DNA of 64,000 nucleotides, taken from NCBI RefSeq assembly GCF_019802085.1, contig NZ_JAHVHV010000001.1, positions 1,054,001-1,118,000 on the forward strand, in the 5' to 3' direction. A program made the translations under genes and the position numbers. Within the stretch, counting starts at the first letter, position 1. Every line of letters starts with the position of its first letter. The DNA is from Ferrimonas balearica (GTDB taxonomy: Bacteria; Pseudomonadota; Gammaproteobacteria; Enterobacterales; Shewanellaceae). Under the pieces are notes generated by a model. It searched no databases, was not told the origin of the DNA, and saw only the letters and a program-made list of their open reading frames with translations. Of this stretch, positions 1 through 7,600 are shown piece after piece.

Positions 1-2433
1 GGCCGGATCGGCCTGGGCCTTGATGGTGGGCACCCGGTCGATGCGCTTGATCAGGCCATCCTCGAAGGTGACGTTCACCGAGTTCACCAGCTGGGATACC
101 TGGACGTTGGCCCCCAGGGCCGGGCTGAACACCTCGGTGTTCTCCACGGCACGGTGGTGCTGACGCTCCGCTTCCGGCGCCCGGGCCAGGATGGGGATCA
201 GGTCATTGCCTTCGCGGTACACGCCCACTTCACGACCGTTGAGAGTCTGGGCGATGGCGCCGTTGATCTCCTGGGTGGTCAGCCCCAGGCGCTGGGCGGA
301 TTGGGCGTCGTACACCGGGCGCAGGGTGGGCACCTGGTCACGCCAGTCATCCTGAATCGCCATCAGCATGGGGTTGCTGGCCATGATGCCTTTGGCCTGC
401 TCGGACAGCTGGCGCAATACCTGGGCGTCCGGGCCGGAGAAGGCCGCTTCAATCTTCTTGCCGCCACCGGGGCCGAGCATGAATTTCCAGGCCATGATGG
501 CCGCGTCCGGGTAGTTGGCGGACAGCTCGGCATTCAGGGTTTCAATCAACGGGCTAATCACCTCGAACTGGTCCACGTCCACCAGCAGCTGGGCGTAGGC
601 GGTGTTGGCCGGCTCCGGGCTGTAGATCAGCATAAAGCGCAGGCCACCGGCACCGATAAAGCTGGTGACGCCGGTCACCCCCTCTTTGGCCATCACGTCC
701 TGTTCGATCTGCGCCACCAGCTCAGCGGTGCGCTGGAAGTCGGCGCCCTGGGGCAGGTTGATGTCCACCACAAACTGGGGACGCTCGGACTCAGGCATAA
801 AGCCCGGGGGCACGAACTGCAGGGAGAGCACACCCAGCACCATCACCGTCAGGATGGTGGCCAGGGACTTCTTGCGGTTGTGCAGTACCCACACCAGGAA
901 GGCCTTGTAGGCGCCGAGGATGCGGCTGGGCTTCTGGGCCTGGTCAGCCTTGACCGCCAGGAAGTCGTGGCACAGCAGGGGCACCACGGTGATGGCGAAC
1001 AGCCAGGAGAGCATCATGGAGTAGAGGATCACCCAGAACAGGCTGCCGGCGTACTCGCCCATGTTGGAGGGGGAGAGGCCGATGGCGCTGAAGGCCAGGA
1101 TCCCGACGATGGTGCCGCCCAGCAGGGGCCACTGGGTGGATTTGACCACCTCGCCAATCACCTGCTTGCGATCCGCCTGCGGGTCTTTCTGCAAGCGGGA
1201 GAGCACGCCGTCGGTGACCACGATGGCGTTGTCCACCAGCATGCCCAGGGCGATGATCAGCGCCCCCAGGGAGATCCGCTGCATGGCGATGTCGTCAAAC
1301 AGCATCACGATCAGGGTACCGGCCACGGTCAGCACCAGTACGCCGCCGATGATGATGCTGGAGCGCAGGCCCAGGAAGAAGAACAGCACGGTAAAGACGA
1401 TCACCACCGCGGCGATGAGGTTCAGGATAAAGGCGTCCACCGCTTCGGCCACGCTCACCGACTGCAGGGAGATGGGGTTAAGCTCCATCCCCAGGGGCCG
1501 GCGATCGTCCAGTTCGGCCAGGCGCGCCTGAACCGCATCCCCCATCACCACCACGTTGCCGCCGGAGACGTTGGAGATCCCAAGGCCGATGGCCGGCTGG
1601 CCGTTGTAGCGCACCAGCTCGGTCATGTCGGCGTAGCCGCGGGTGATGGTGGCGATGTCCCCCAGGCGAACGACGGAGTCATTCAGGGCGATCTTCAGCT
1701 GCTTGATGTCCTCGAAGCTGGCGATGCTGGCCACCGGGATCACGTTGACGTTCATGTCGCCGGTTTGCAGGGTGCCGGCCATGCTGACGGTATTCTGCTT
1801 GGCCAGCACGTCGTACACCTGATCCATGGAGACGTTCAGGGCGCGGGCACGGGCGCTGTCCACCTCGACAAAGATGCGCTCCTCCTGCTCGGCCTGGATG
1901 GCCACGTTGGCGACGCCGGGCACCAGAGAGAGCTCCCGGGCCAGCATGTCCACGTAGTCCTGGATCTGCTTGAAGCTGTAGCCTTCGCCGGTAACGGCGT
2001 AGTACATGGCGTAGACGTCACCGAAATCGTCATTGACGTAGGGCTGACCGGCCCCGGGCGGCAGCGCCAGGGCGGCGTCCGCCACCTTGCGGCGCAGCTT
2101 GTCCCACACCTGCTGGATCTCGGCCTCACCGGCGGTGAAGGCGCGGTCCATCTCCACGATCACCTCGGAGACGCCCGGCTTGGAGGTGGAGGTGATTTCG
2201 TACACCTCCTGCATCCCCATCAGGGCACCCACGATGACATCGGTGATCTCGTTGTCCACCTCCTGAGCGGTGGCCCCCGGGTACTGGGTGGCCACCACGG
2301 CCTGGCGGATGACGAACTCCGGATCTTCAAAGCGACCCAGCTTTTCGTAGCTCATCCAACCGCCCAGCAGGACGAGAAGAATGAGTACCCAGCTGGTGGT
2401 GCGTTTTGCGATGGCGGATTGTGCGATGTTCAT
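1..2433 (-). CDS. RND efflux permease, AcrB/HAE1 type (partial)
   Basis: Inner-membrane proton-driven permease of a tripartite efflux pump. The frame is open from an ATG at 2433 to the window edge, giving 811 codons; the last roughly 200 residues of a typical 1020-1050 residue permease lie outside. The N-terminus has the usual cytoplasmic tip and first membrane helix, then LGRFEDPEF and the porter-domain motif YPGATAQEVD. The TM4 proton-relay motif reads GMLVDNAIVV, so it has Asp-Asn where AcrB has Asp-Asp; related single-Asp permeases exist. The gene starts 72 bases after the adaptor gene at 2506-3552 and is probably co-transcribed with it. No outer-membrane channel gene is visible on this side, so it may lie outside the window or be shared with another pump. 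Substrate is unknown. Confidence 0.93.
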   Translation of the reverse strand, partial: MNIAQSAIAKRTTSWVLILLVLLGGWMSYEKLGRFEDPEFVIRQAVVATQYPGATAQEVDNEITDVIVGALMGMQEVYEITSTSKPGVSEVIVEMDRAFTAGEAEIQQVWDKLRRKVADAALALPPGAGQPYVNDDFGDVYAMYYAVTGEGYSFKQIQDYVDMLARELSLVPGVANVAIQAEQEERIFVEVDSARARALNVSMDQVYDVLAKQNTVSMAGTLQTGDMNVNVIPVASIASFEDIKQLKIALNDSVVRLGDIATITRGYADMTELVRYNGQPAIGLGISNVSGGNVVVMGDAVQARLAELDDRRPLGMELNPISLQSVSVAEAVDAFILNLIAAVVIVFTVLFFFLGLRSSIIIGGVLVLTVAGTLIVMLFDDIAMQRISLGALIIALGMLVDNAIVVTDGVLSRLQKDPQADRKQVIGEVVKSTQWPLLGGTIVGILAFSAIGLSPSNMGEYAGSLFWVILYSMMLSWLFAITVVPLLCHDFLAVKADQAQKPSRILGAYKAFLVWVLHNRKKSLATILTVMVLGVLSLQFVPPGFMPESERPQFVVDINLPQGADFQRTAELVAQIEQDVMAKEGVTGVTSFIGAGGLRFMLIYSPEPANTAYAQLLVDVDQFEVISPLIETLNAELSANYPDAAIMAWKFMLGPGGGKKIEAAFSGPDAQVLRQLSEQAKGIMASNPMLMAIQDDWRDQVPTLRPVYDAQSAQRLGLTTQEINGAIAQTLNGREVGVYREGNDLIPILARAPEAERQHHRAVENTEVFSPALGANVQVSQLVNSVNVTFEDGLIKRIDRVPTIKAQADPA

Positions 2434-2505
2434 GGGATTGCCTCAGTGGAATCAGTCATTTGGCGTCAATAACAACGCCAAGTCGGTGGACGCGTGGCTT
2501 GCGCG

Positions 2506-3552
2506 TCAAATCTGCTCGGTGGGCTGGATAACCAGGCCTTCTACCAGGGTGGAGACCCCGGCGATCACCACCCGCTCGCCGTCCTCAAGGGGGCTGACGG
2601 CCACGCGGTTGTGGCTGATCTCGCCGACGCTGACGGTACGCTGGTGAACGCTGTTGTCCTCGCCCACCACCCAGACAAACTTGTTGCCCAGATTGTCCGG
2701 TACCAGGGCGGTCAGGGGCACGGTGACCGCTTTCTGGGTGCCGTCGGCAAAGGGGATCACCTTGGCCGCCATGCCCGGCAGCACCACGGCGTCGCCCAGT
2801 TCGGCGAAGCTGAAGGTCACCTGGTAGCTCTGGGAGGCCTCGTTGGCGGTGGTGGTGTAGCTCTTCATCTCAACGTCGAACTGCCGACCGGGCAGGGCGG
2901 CGATCTCCGCCACACCGTTCACCTGGTAGCCACCGGCGGCCACGATCCGATCCGGCACGTTGATGGCCACTTCCAGCAGCTCCAGATCGTGGATAACGAA
3001 GGCGGCCTGGTTGGCGGCCACCTGGATGTGGTTGTCCACCAGGCGGTCGCCGATGATGCCGTCAAAGGGGGCGGTGAGGGTGGTGTCGTTGACCGCGCGC
3101 TGGGCTTCCATCACTCGCAGACCCGCCAGTTCCACCTTGGTGCTGATCTCCTCCAGATCCGCCACCGAAATCGCCTGGCTCTTCTCGAAGATGGCCAGGG
3201 CGCGCTGGTAATCGGAGCGCACCCGGTTGAGTTCGGCCTGGGCGGAAGCCAGAGTCAGCTCGGCGTCCTTGGGATCCAGCTTGGCCAGCACCTGGCCCGC
3301 TACCACCCGGTCACCCTCCTCAACGTGCATCTCGATAAGCCGACCACCGACCTGGAACGACAGCTCCGCACGGTTGGAAGCGCGTACTGCCCCATAGAAG
3401 TGGTGACTGGCACTGACCTGGGCGTTGACGGTTTCCACCAGCGCCGGACGCAACGAGGGGGCCGCGGCTTCAGCCGGGGACTCTTTGGCGCAACCCACCA
3501 GCAGGGCGGGGAACACCAGGGCCAGGGCAGCGTTGAGGGAGGTCTTGTTCAT
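2506..3552 (-). CDS. RND efflux periplasmic adaptor (membrane fusion lipoprotein)
   Basis: A 348-residue HlyD/AcrA-type adaptor that links the inner-membrane permease to an outer-membrane channel. The signal peptide ends in a lipobox (LVGC, Cys21), so it should be a lipoprotein anchored in the inner membrane. The barrel-sandwich half-motifs VGGRLIEMHVEEGDRV and TAPFDGIIGDRLVDNH flank a helical hairpin, followed by the beta-barrel domain. I chose the ATG at 3552 because it begins the signal peptide directly and follows a GAGAGA-like ribosome site; an in-frame start 15 codons upstream would add charged residues before the signal. First gene of an operon with the permease. Its promoter region carries a CRP-type site and a conserved block repeated upstream of the small genes at 6.7 kb. 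Confidence 0.93.
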   Translation of the reverse strand: MNKTSLNAALALVFPALLVGCAKESPAEAAAPSLRPALVETVNAQVSASHHFYGAVRASNRAELSFQVGGRLIEMHVEEGDRVVAGQVLAKLDPKDAELTLASAQAELNRVRSDYQRALAIFEKSQAISVADLEEISTKVELAGLRVMEAQRAVNDTTLTAPFDGIIGDRLVDNHIQVAANQAAFVIHDLELLEVAINVPDRIVAAGGYQVNGVAEIAALPGRQFDVEMKSYTTTANEASQSYQVTFSFAELGDAVVLPGMAAKVIPFADGTQKAVTVPLTALVPDNLGNKFVWVVGEDNSVHQRTVSVGEISHNRVAVSPLEDGERVVIAGVSTLVEGLVIQPTEQI

Positions 3553-3650
3553 GTCGGTGTCTCTCATTTCAATCGTTGTGAAGTCCGTTGTGCGCATCAG
3601 CGGTCAATCGGGCCAGGTCAGTAAAAGTCTCCAATGAGACGATGTGGTGG

Positions 3651-3675
3651 ATTATGCGGACGAATAGGCGCATAA
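3651..3675 (-). promoter_or_regulatory. Putative promoter core with 24-bp dyad (copy 1)
   Basis: On the minus strand the block TGCGCCTATTCGTCCG is followed directly by CATAAT, a good -10 hexamer, with TTGCTT 17 bases upstream of it as a possible -35. The plus strand shows a perfect 7-bp dyad, TTATGCG-N10-CGCATAA (3652-3675). The 16-base block at 3657-3672 recurs exactly at 6834-6849. Function as promoter and operator is inferred. Confidence 0.55.
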
Positions 3676-3716
3676 GCAATGCGAAAGAGCACATATTGGC
3701 AACGAGTTGTGATTGA

Positions 3717-3732
3717 TGTGATCGGGATCACG
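3717..3732 (-). promoter_or_regulatory. CRP-type binding site (copy 1)
   Basis: TGTGA-TCGGGA-TCACG matches the CRP consensus TGTGA-N6-TCACA at 9 of 10 arm positions. Its centre lies about 80 bases upstream of the start site predicted from the -10 element at 3651-3656, a class I-like position for activating the RND adaptor operon. Confidence 0.6.
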
Positions 3733-3805
3733 CTCCCGGGCGTGACAGGGGGCCCCTGGGGCGCGGCCGCCTTGGGGCCAGCCGCGCCAGAGACGGAGAC
3801 GAAGC

Positions 3806-5026
3806 TTAGAACGCCTGGTTGACGGTAAAGTGGAAGAGGCTCTCTTCGCCACTGAAGCCAAAGTCGGCCCGGGCCACCATGCGCTCGATAAAAAAGCGCA
3901 GCCCAAACCCGGCGCTCCACTCCATCTCGCTGTGCAGATCGCCCAAGTCAAAGCGGCTCTCCACCTTGCCCAGTTCGGCAAAGAGGGCGAACTGCCACCA
4001 GGGAAAGTCGTAGCGATTGAAAAAGGGGATGCGGCTTTGGGGCTGCCACTGGGGAATGGTGCGGTACTCCACCCCATAAAAGAGGGCACTGCGATCGTTG
4101 AAGCGATCGTTGCCAAAGCCCCGCAAACGCTCGGACCCGCCCAGTACCGATTGAGCAAACCAGTCCGGCTGACGCCAGGGGCTGGCCTTATCCCAGGTGG
4201 GGATGTCGGACAGGTAGCCGGTCAGGGCCAGGGTCTGTTGGCGGGCCCAGGCGGTTTGGCCCAGGTCCAGATAGTGGGTGTACTGCGCTTCCCAACGGGT
4301 GTAGGCGGCGCGTTCGCTGCCGCCCCAGTCGCGCAGCACCTTGGCGTAGCTGTGGTAACCCCGGCTGGGAGAGGGCCAGAAATCCCGGGTATCCCGGTCT
4401 AAGGTGGCGCTCAGGCCATAGGTTTTGCCCTCAATATTGTCGCTTTGGGCGGTGCGCAGGTCCCGGGTTTGGTAGAAAGGCTCAAACTCCACTACCGTGC
4501 GGGCGATGCGCTCCGGGGCGACAGGCAAGCCCGAGGAGAGTTGCAGCCGGCTGGCCGCTTCCTCATCCTGGCCCAGCAGGTAGCGAAACGTCAGATAGAG
4601 ATCCCGCTGAAGGTAAGACGCGTCCAGGGCGGTATCCATTTGACCGCCCACCGGATTGGCAAACATTTGGTCCAGATAGAAGGTGCTGTCGGTGAACTCC
4701 GCCTGCAGGGCAGAGGCGTCCAGGGTCCAGCGCTCGGACAGCGCGTAGTTGTAGTAGCCCAGGAAGGTGATGTAGCTGTCATTGACCGAATAGGCACCAA
4801 AGCCCACCAACTGGGCGTGGGGCTGGCCTACACCGGTCACCGAGGCCACGGCACCGGCTATCATGCCGGTGCTGTCCATGGCGCCGACAATGGGGATCAC
4901 CACAGAGTCTTTGCTGTCCACCGGGGGCGTGGGCTCGAAGATCTCGACGCCCGCATCGTCCGCACTCAGCGGGGCCGATAGGGCCAGCAGCAGGGCCAAA
5001 AACAGAATGTGAGGGACGCGGTTCAT
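3806..5026 (-). CDS. BamA/TamA-family outer-membrane beta-barrel protein (no POTRA domain)
   Basis: A 406-residue outer-membrane protein with a signal peptide (start MNRVPHILF, cut near PLSA) and a barrel of the surface-antigen D15 family, ending in the Phe expected for assembly by the Bam machinery (NQAF). The conserved barrel features include a DTRDFWPSPSRGYHS segment and the SERLRGFGNDRF stretch, which corresponds to the VRGF-like lid loop. It is about half the size of BamA: the chain passes almost directly from the signal peptide into the barrel, so there are no POTRA repeats. The ATG at 5026 follows a clear AGGAGAG ribosome site. It stands alone, with RND genes downstream. The role is unknown; such barrels are thought to act in membrane biogenesis or small-molecule/protein export. 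Confidence 0.8.
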   Translation of the reverse strand: MNRVPHILFLALLLALSAPLSADDAGVEIFEPTPPVDSKDSVVIPIVGAMDSTGMIAGAVASVTGVGQPHAQLVGFGAYSVNDSYITFLGYYNYALSERWTLDASALQAEFTDSTFYLDQMFANPVGGQMDTALDASYLQRDLYLTFRYLLGQDEEAASRLQLSSGLPVAPERIARTVVEFEPFYQTRDLRTAQSDNIEGKTYGLSATLDRDTRDFWPSPSRGYHSYAKVLRDWGGSERAAYTRWEAQYTHYLDLGQTAWARQQTLALTGYLSDIPTWDKASPWRQPDWFAQSVLGGSERLRGFGNDRFNDRSALFYGVEYRTIPQWQPQSRIPFFNRYDFPWWQFALFAELGKVESRFDLGDLHSEMEWSAGFGLRFFIERMVARADFGFSGEESLFHFTVNQAF

Positions 5027-5403
5027 GGTCTCTCCTGGGCCTTTTACGGCCGAGCACGCCAAACGAGGGCGTGACCTTTGCCCTGGTCGGTTCATTGAAT
5101 GGGTGTGGGGCTCTTGGGGCCGACCGAGCGAATCGCTTTGCCGGCCCCAAGAGGGTGATTTGGACGATGATCAAAACCCTTTGCGCTGAATATGAAACAC
5201 CCGTCGGCCCTCCCTGTTTTTTCAGAGAGTCATGAAATATCCATATGCCTTATTGAGTTGGGTTGCCGGTGGATATCCGTCGGCTTAATTCATTTCGTCA
5301 GTGACGTGGGCTGTTGTCCAATATCCTGTGTCATTGAATCAATAGGTCGTAGAGCACCAAATAACCTATGGATTTACCAATTTATAATTATCTCTATCGA
5401 TAA
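5027..5403. other. Intergenic region, AT-rich in its left half of the porin-like gene side
   Basis: No convincing gene. From about 5190 to 5403 the base composition turns clearly AT-rich compared with flanking genes. A short plus-strand frame here has no recognisable features. At 5385-5406 an 8-bp inverted repeat (TAATTATC-N6-GATAATTA) overlaps the stop codon of the minus-strand gene that ends at 5404; its stem is AT-only, so terminator function is doubtful. The 5027-5190 part should hold the promoter of the beta-barrel gene ending at 3806. Confidence 0.4.
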
Positions 5404-6360
5404 TTAGAACTTGTAGCTCAGGCCAATGGAGGTCAGGTATTCATCGCTCTCATAAAACTTGATGTTCGAGGTGTTGAACTTGACGCCATTAAAGGAGACC
5501 AGGCTCCAGTTTTGCCAGCCCATAAAGTTGGCGCGTTCGTAGGCCAGGAACAACTCGTAACGATCGTCGGTGTGCTCCTTGTTGAAGATGGGGTTCATGG
5601 CGTCGTACTCGCGATAGGCGTAGCTGCCGGTCAGCGCCAGGGAGTGCCCATTGCTGTGGCGGAAGTAGGTCATCTCCGCCTTGTACTGGTCGAAGGTGGC
5701 CGCGTCGCCTTCGGCGTCGTGATGGAGATAGGCGAAGGAGGTGACAAGGCCGGATGACGCGCTGAACATGGCGCGATAGCTGCCCTTGAAGTAGTAGGTG
5801 TCCGCGTCCCGGTGCAGGCTTTCGTGCTCGATGCCCTCGTTGTCCACCTCCTGGGTGGCAAAGCCCATGTCCATTGAGAAACCGGAGTTCATCAGGTTGT
5901 TGATCTTAAGTCGGTAGGCCATGCCCTCAACATCCTCTTTGGTGCGGTTGCCGGTGGTGTCGTAGGGGTTGGCCCACACCTCGCCGCGCACCACGGTGGG
6001 CAGGATGGCGAAATCCACCTGGGTGCCGTTGGCAAAGTCGTACTGGTAGCCAATCTCAAAGGCCAGATCGCCCACCGCCAGGTCATCCCGGGAGGTGCCT
6101 AGGTAGACACGCTGGTTACGGCTGTCACCCAGTTCGTAAGCGATGTTGCCCAGCGGCATGACGATAAATTCGTTGGTGTGGGAGCCTTTGCTATTGAGAT
6201 CCGTCAGACGGCGGTCACCCTCGGTGCTCAAGTTGGAGTTGGTGGACAGGTAACCGGTGGCAATGATCAATTCACCACTGATGCGGGATTCTTGTTCGGC
6301 CAATACGGGGACGGACAAGGTGGAAGCCAAAGCCAGTGTAATAGCGCTCATCTTTTTCAT
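5404..6360 (-). CDS. DUF2860/OmpL-like outer-membrane porin-like protein
   Basis: A 318-residue outer-membrane protein with a signal peptide (MKKMSAITLALASTLSVPVLA) and alternating aromatic beta-strands, ending in SYKF as expected for a barrel. Overall pattern (N-terminal ISGELIIATGYLSTNSNLS, C-terminal LTSIGLSYKF) resembles the DUF2860 family found in Vibrio and relatives, but I place it there from memory only. The start at 6360 is favoured because AGAG lies 8 bases before it; an ATG two codons upstream is also possible. Upstream is a 250-base region with the perfect 10-bp palindrome TATGCGCATA at 6422. Substrate unknown. Confidence 0.65.
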   Translation of the reverse strand: MKKMSAITLALASTLSVPVLAEQESRISGELIIATGYLSTNSNLSTEGDRRLTDLNSKGSHTNEFIVMPLGNIAYELGDSRNQRVYLGTSRDDLAVGDLAFEIGYQYDFANGTQVDFAILPTVVRGEVWANPYDTTGNRTKEDVEGMAYRLKINNLMNSGFSMDMGFATQEVDNEGIEHESLHRDADTYYFKGSYRAMFSASSGLVTSFAYLHHDAEGDAATFDQYKAEMTYFRHSNGHSLALTGSYAYREYDAMNPIFNKEHTDDRYELFLAYERANFMGWQNWSLVSFNGVKFNTSNIKFYESDEYLTSIGLSYKF

Positions 6361-6611
6361 CGTCATATCTCTATATAAGTTGGAAAGATTGATGGATTCA
6401 ATATTTCGTTTGGCGCAGTGGTATGCGCATAAAAGTGGCGAAGCACTACACGGCTAAACTCGGTAATTTATCGAGCTTTGACTCGCTTCTCCGCGAAAAT
6501 TCCGCCCCATTAATTAGGTGGCGCATTTATTTGGCCGAAAGGCCATGATTTGATTCTTTCAATCCCCCAAGGACACACCGGAGGGGATTCTTAATTCGCC
6601 CTAAACTCGAT
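6361..6611. other. Intergenic region with two hairpins
   Basis: No gene is supported. It holds the promoter side of the porin-like gene, the palindrome TATGCGCATA at 6422-6431, the hairpin TGGCC-GAAA-GGCCA at 6532-6545 and a 7-bp stem AATCCCC/GGGGATT at 6561-6589. Neither hairpin has a U-run, so neither is a textbook terminator; they lie downstream of the tiny genes ending at 6612. Confidence 0.35.
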
Positions 6612-6713
6612 TTATCGGGCAAAGGCCGCGACCAGGTCGTGCCCCATCAGCAGGAAGATAACCAGCAGGTGGAAGAGCGGATGCTGGGCCAACTGCAGTA
6701 CCTTGTCATTCAT
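6612..6713 (-). CDS. Tiny single-pass membrane protein (33 aa)
   Basis: Reads MNDKVLQLAQHPLFHLLV then a hydrophobic stretch and ends HDLVAAFAR. It has one predicted membrane segment of about 18 residues, preceded by a short amphipathic start. The ATG at 6713 has a strong GGGGGAGG ribosome site that lies inside the upstream tiny gene, and the two frames overlap by 8 bases, which suggests translational coupling. I do not recognise the sequence. Size and layout resemble small accessory subunits of respiratory or transport complexes, but no such complex is adjacent. A chance frame is possible but unlikely given two consecutive frames, each with a strong ribosome site and a hydrophobic segment. 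Confidence 0.55.
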   Translation of the reverse strand: MNDKVLQLAQHPLFHLLVIFLLMGHDLVAAFAR

Positions 6714-6792
6714 CTCGGCCTCCCCCTTTGGGGGAGGTGGCCAGCCAGGCCACAAGGCAGGCAAGGCCGACGACCACAATCAGTTGACTCAT
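6706..6792 (-). CDS. Tiny single-pass membrane protein (28 aa)
   Basis: Reads MSQLIVVVGLACLVAWLA followed by a polar tail TSPKGGGRDE: one membrane helix from about residue 3 to 18, with a charged C-terminus. The ATG at 6792 follows GGAGAG with good spacing. It is the first gene of a two-gene unit with the 33-residue protein. The promoter upstream carries a CRP-type site and a conserved 16-base block arranged exactly as upstream of the RND adaptor, which argues that the transcript is real and regulated. Function unknown. Confidence 0.55.
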   Translation of the reverse strand: MSQLIVVVGLACLVAWLATSPKGGGRDE

Positions 6793-6827
6793 AACGCTCT
6801 CCGGTGAACACCAATCTGTTGAGGTGC

Positions 6828-6849
6828 ATAATACGGACGAATAGGCGCA
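6828..6849 (-). promoter_or_regulatory. Putative promoter core (copy 2)
   Basis: On the minus strand the block TGCGCCTATTCGTCCG (6834-6849) is followed by TATTAT (6828-6833), a near-consensus -10 element. The same block plus an adjacent -10 occurs at 3651-3672. Here the dyad around the block is weaker than in copy 1. It lies 42 bases upstream of the 28-residue gene. Confidence 0.55.
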
Positions 6850-6893
6850 ATTAAAAGTACCAAGGTCTCTTTAATGTGTCTTTGTGTCCGTTG

Positions 6894-6909
6894 TGTGATC
6901 GTGATCACG
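6894..6909 (-). promoter_or_regulatory. CRP-type binding site (copy 2)
   Basis: TGTGA-TCGTGA-TCACG matches the CRP consensus in 9 of 10 arm positions. It begins exactly 60 bases after the start of the conserved block at 6834, the same spacing as in the copy at 3657/3717. Confidence 0.6.
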
Positions 6910-6921
6910 GTGGTTCTTTGG

Positions 6922-6950
6922 GCAAAAAAAAACGCCCCTTAAGGGCGCAC
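6922..6950 (-). terminator. Rho-independent terminator of the micro-operon
   Basis: On the minus strand GCGCCCTTAAGGGGCG is followed by a run of nine T. It lies downstream of the four small genes ending at 7055. Confidence 0.75.
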
Positions 6951-7054
6951 TGATGGTGCGGGGGCGAGAAGCGGCACGATGGGCCGAACCCCGTGATGGC
7001 GCCCTCCATGGCCAAACCGAAACACGAGTGGGGGATGAACAAAGCGAAGTGGGT

Positions 7055-7273
7055 TTAGGGCTGGCTGTACGGCAGCGGGGCCTCGCCCTGAATGGTGTGG
7101 GTCGCGTTGGCCAACAGCTCGTTGACCGCCACCAGTGCCTTGGCGGTTTGCCGGGCCACCTCATCCAACTCGTCCCGGTATTGTGCCGGGTGCGCCTTGC
7201 AGCGCACCACGCCGGCCAAAGCGAGGGTCAGGTGGGTTTCCAGGCGGCGAAAGTCTTCGGGTGCCAGCACCAT
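7055..7273 (-). CDS. Small protein of unknown function (72 aa), last gene of micro-operon
   Basis: A soluble, mostly helical 72-residue protein (MVLAPEDFRRLETHLT... RQTAKALVAVNELLANA) without signal peptide or membrane segment. Its ATG overlaps the stop of the preceding gene by one base (TGATG) and is preceded by GAGGTGG, so translation is probably coupled. A terminator follows about 100 bases downstream. I do not recognise the family. The heptad-like spacing of Leu/Ala suggests a short helical hairpin or coiled coil. Confidence 0.6.
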   Translation of the reverse strand: MVLAPEDFRRLETHLTLALAGVVRCKAHPAQYRDELDEVARQTAKALVAVNELLANATHTIQGEAPLPYSQP

Positions 7274-7443
7274 CAGACCACCTCACAGGGCCAGGTGGAC
7301 CAGGCGAACAGGGAGAACACCGCGGCCGAGCCCCAGGAGAGGGCGTCCGGTTGCATCACCACCAGCAGCAACCCCAGGGACGCCATAAAGGTGGCGGCAA
7401 ACATCCGGCCGACGGATCGCAGTTTTTGGACAAACGCGTTCAT
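7273..7443 (-). CDS. Small two-segment membrane protein (56 aa)
   Basis: Reads MNAFVQKLRSVGRMFAATFM then hydrophobic stretches at about residues 14-30 and 36-50, with a positively charged N-terminus, so it should be an inner-membrane protein with one or two helices. The ATG at 7443 has a strong TGAGGAG ribosome site. It sits between the small lipoprotein gene (11 bases upstream) and the 72-residue gene (overlap of one base). Not recognised; size and topology recall holin-like or small accessory membrane proteins, but no phage genes are nearby. Confidence 0.6.
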   Translation of the reverse strand: MNAFVQKLRSVGRMFAATFMASLGLLLVVMQPDALSWGSAAVFSLFAWSTWPCEVV

Positions 7444-7453
7444 AAGCGACTCC

Positions 7454-7600
7454 TCAGTACATCATCAGTTGGTGGAAGCTGGGCTTGGCCGGCGCGGACT
7501 CGTTCTGGGCCTGTTGGCCGACATGGCCCGGCTCGGGATTGGCCTGGACGGCGCAGCCGGACAGCCCCCAAAGGGCCGCCACAATCAGCAGGACTTTCAT
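7454..7600 (-). CDS. Small lipoprotein (48 aa)
   Basis: The sequence starts MKVLLIVAALWGLSGC, a short signal peptide with lipobox LSGC (Cys16). The mature part is only 33 residues, polar and Pro/Gln-rich, ending HQLMMY. The ATG at 7600 overlaps the stop of the upstream gene (ATGA) and has an AAGGAGG ribosome site. Unknown function; small lipoproteins next to small membrane proteins occur in envelope-associated modules such as lysis or secretion accessories. Confidence 0.65.
   Translation of the reverse strand: MKVLLIVAALWGLSGCAVQANPEPGHVGQQAQNESAPAKPSFHQLMMY

Noticed and set aside
5192-5407. A 71-codon plus-strand frame in the AT-rich intergenic stretch.
   Set aside because: No ribosome site, no recognisable composition, and it runs into the end of the convergent gene.
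6422-6431. TATGCGCATA palindrome as another member of the TATGC-N6-GCATA motif set.
   Set aside because: The arms match but there is no spacer, so the same dimer could not bind in the same way; a 10-bp palindrome can occur by chance.
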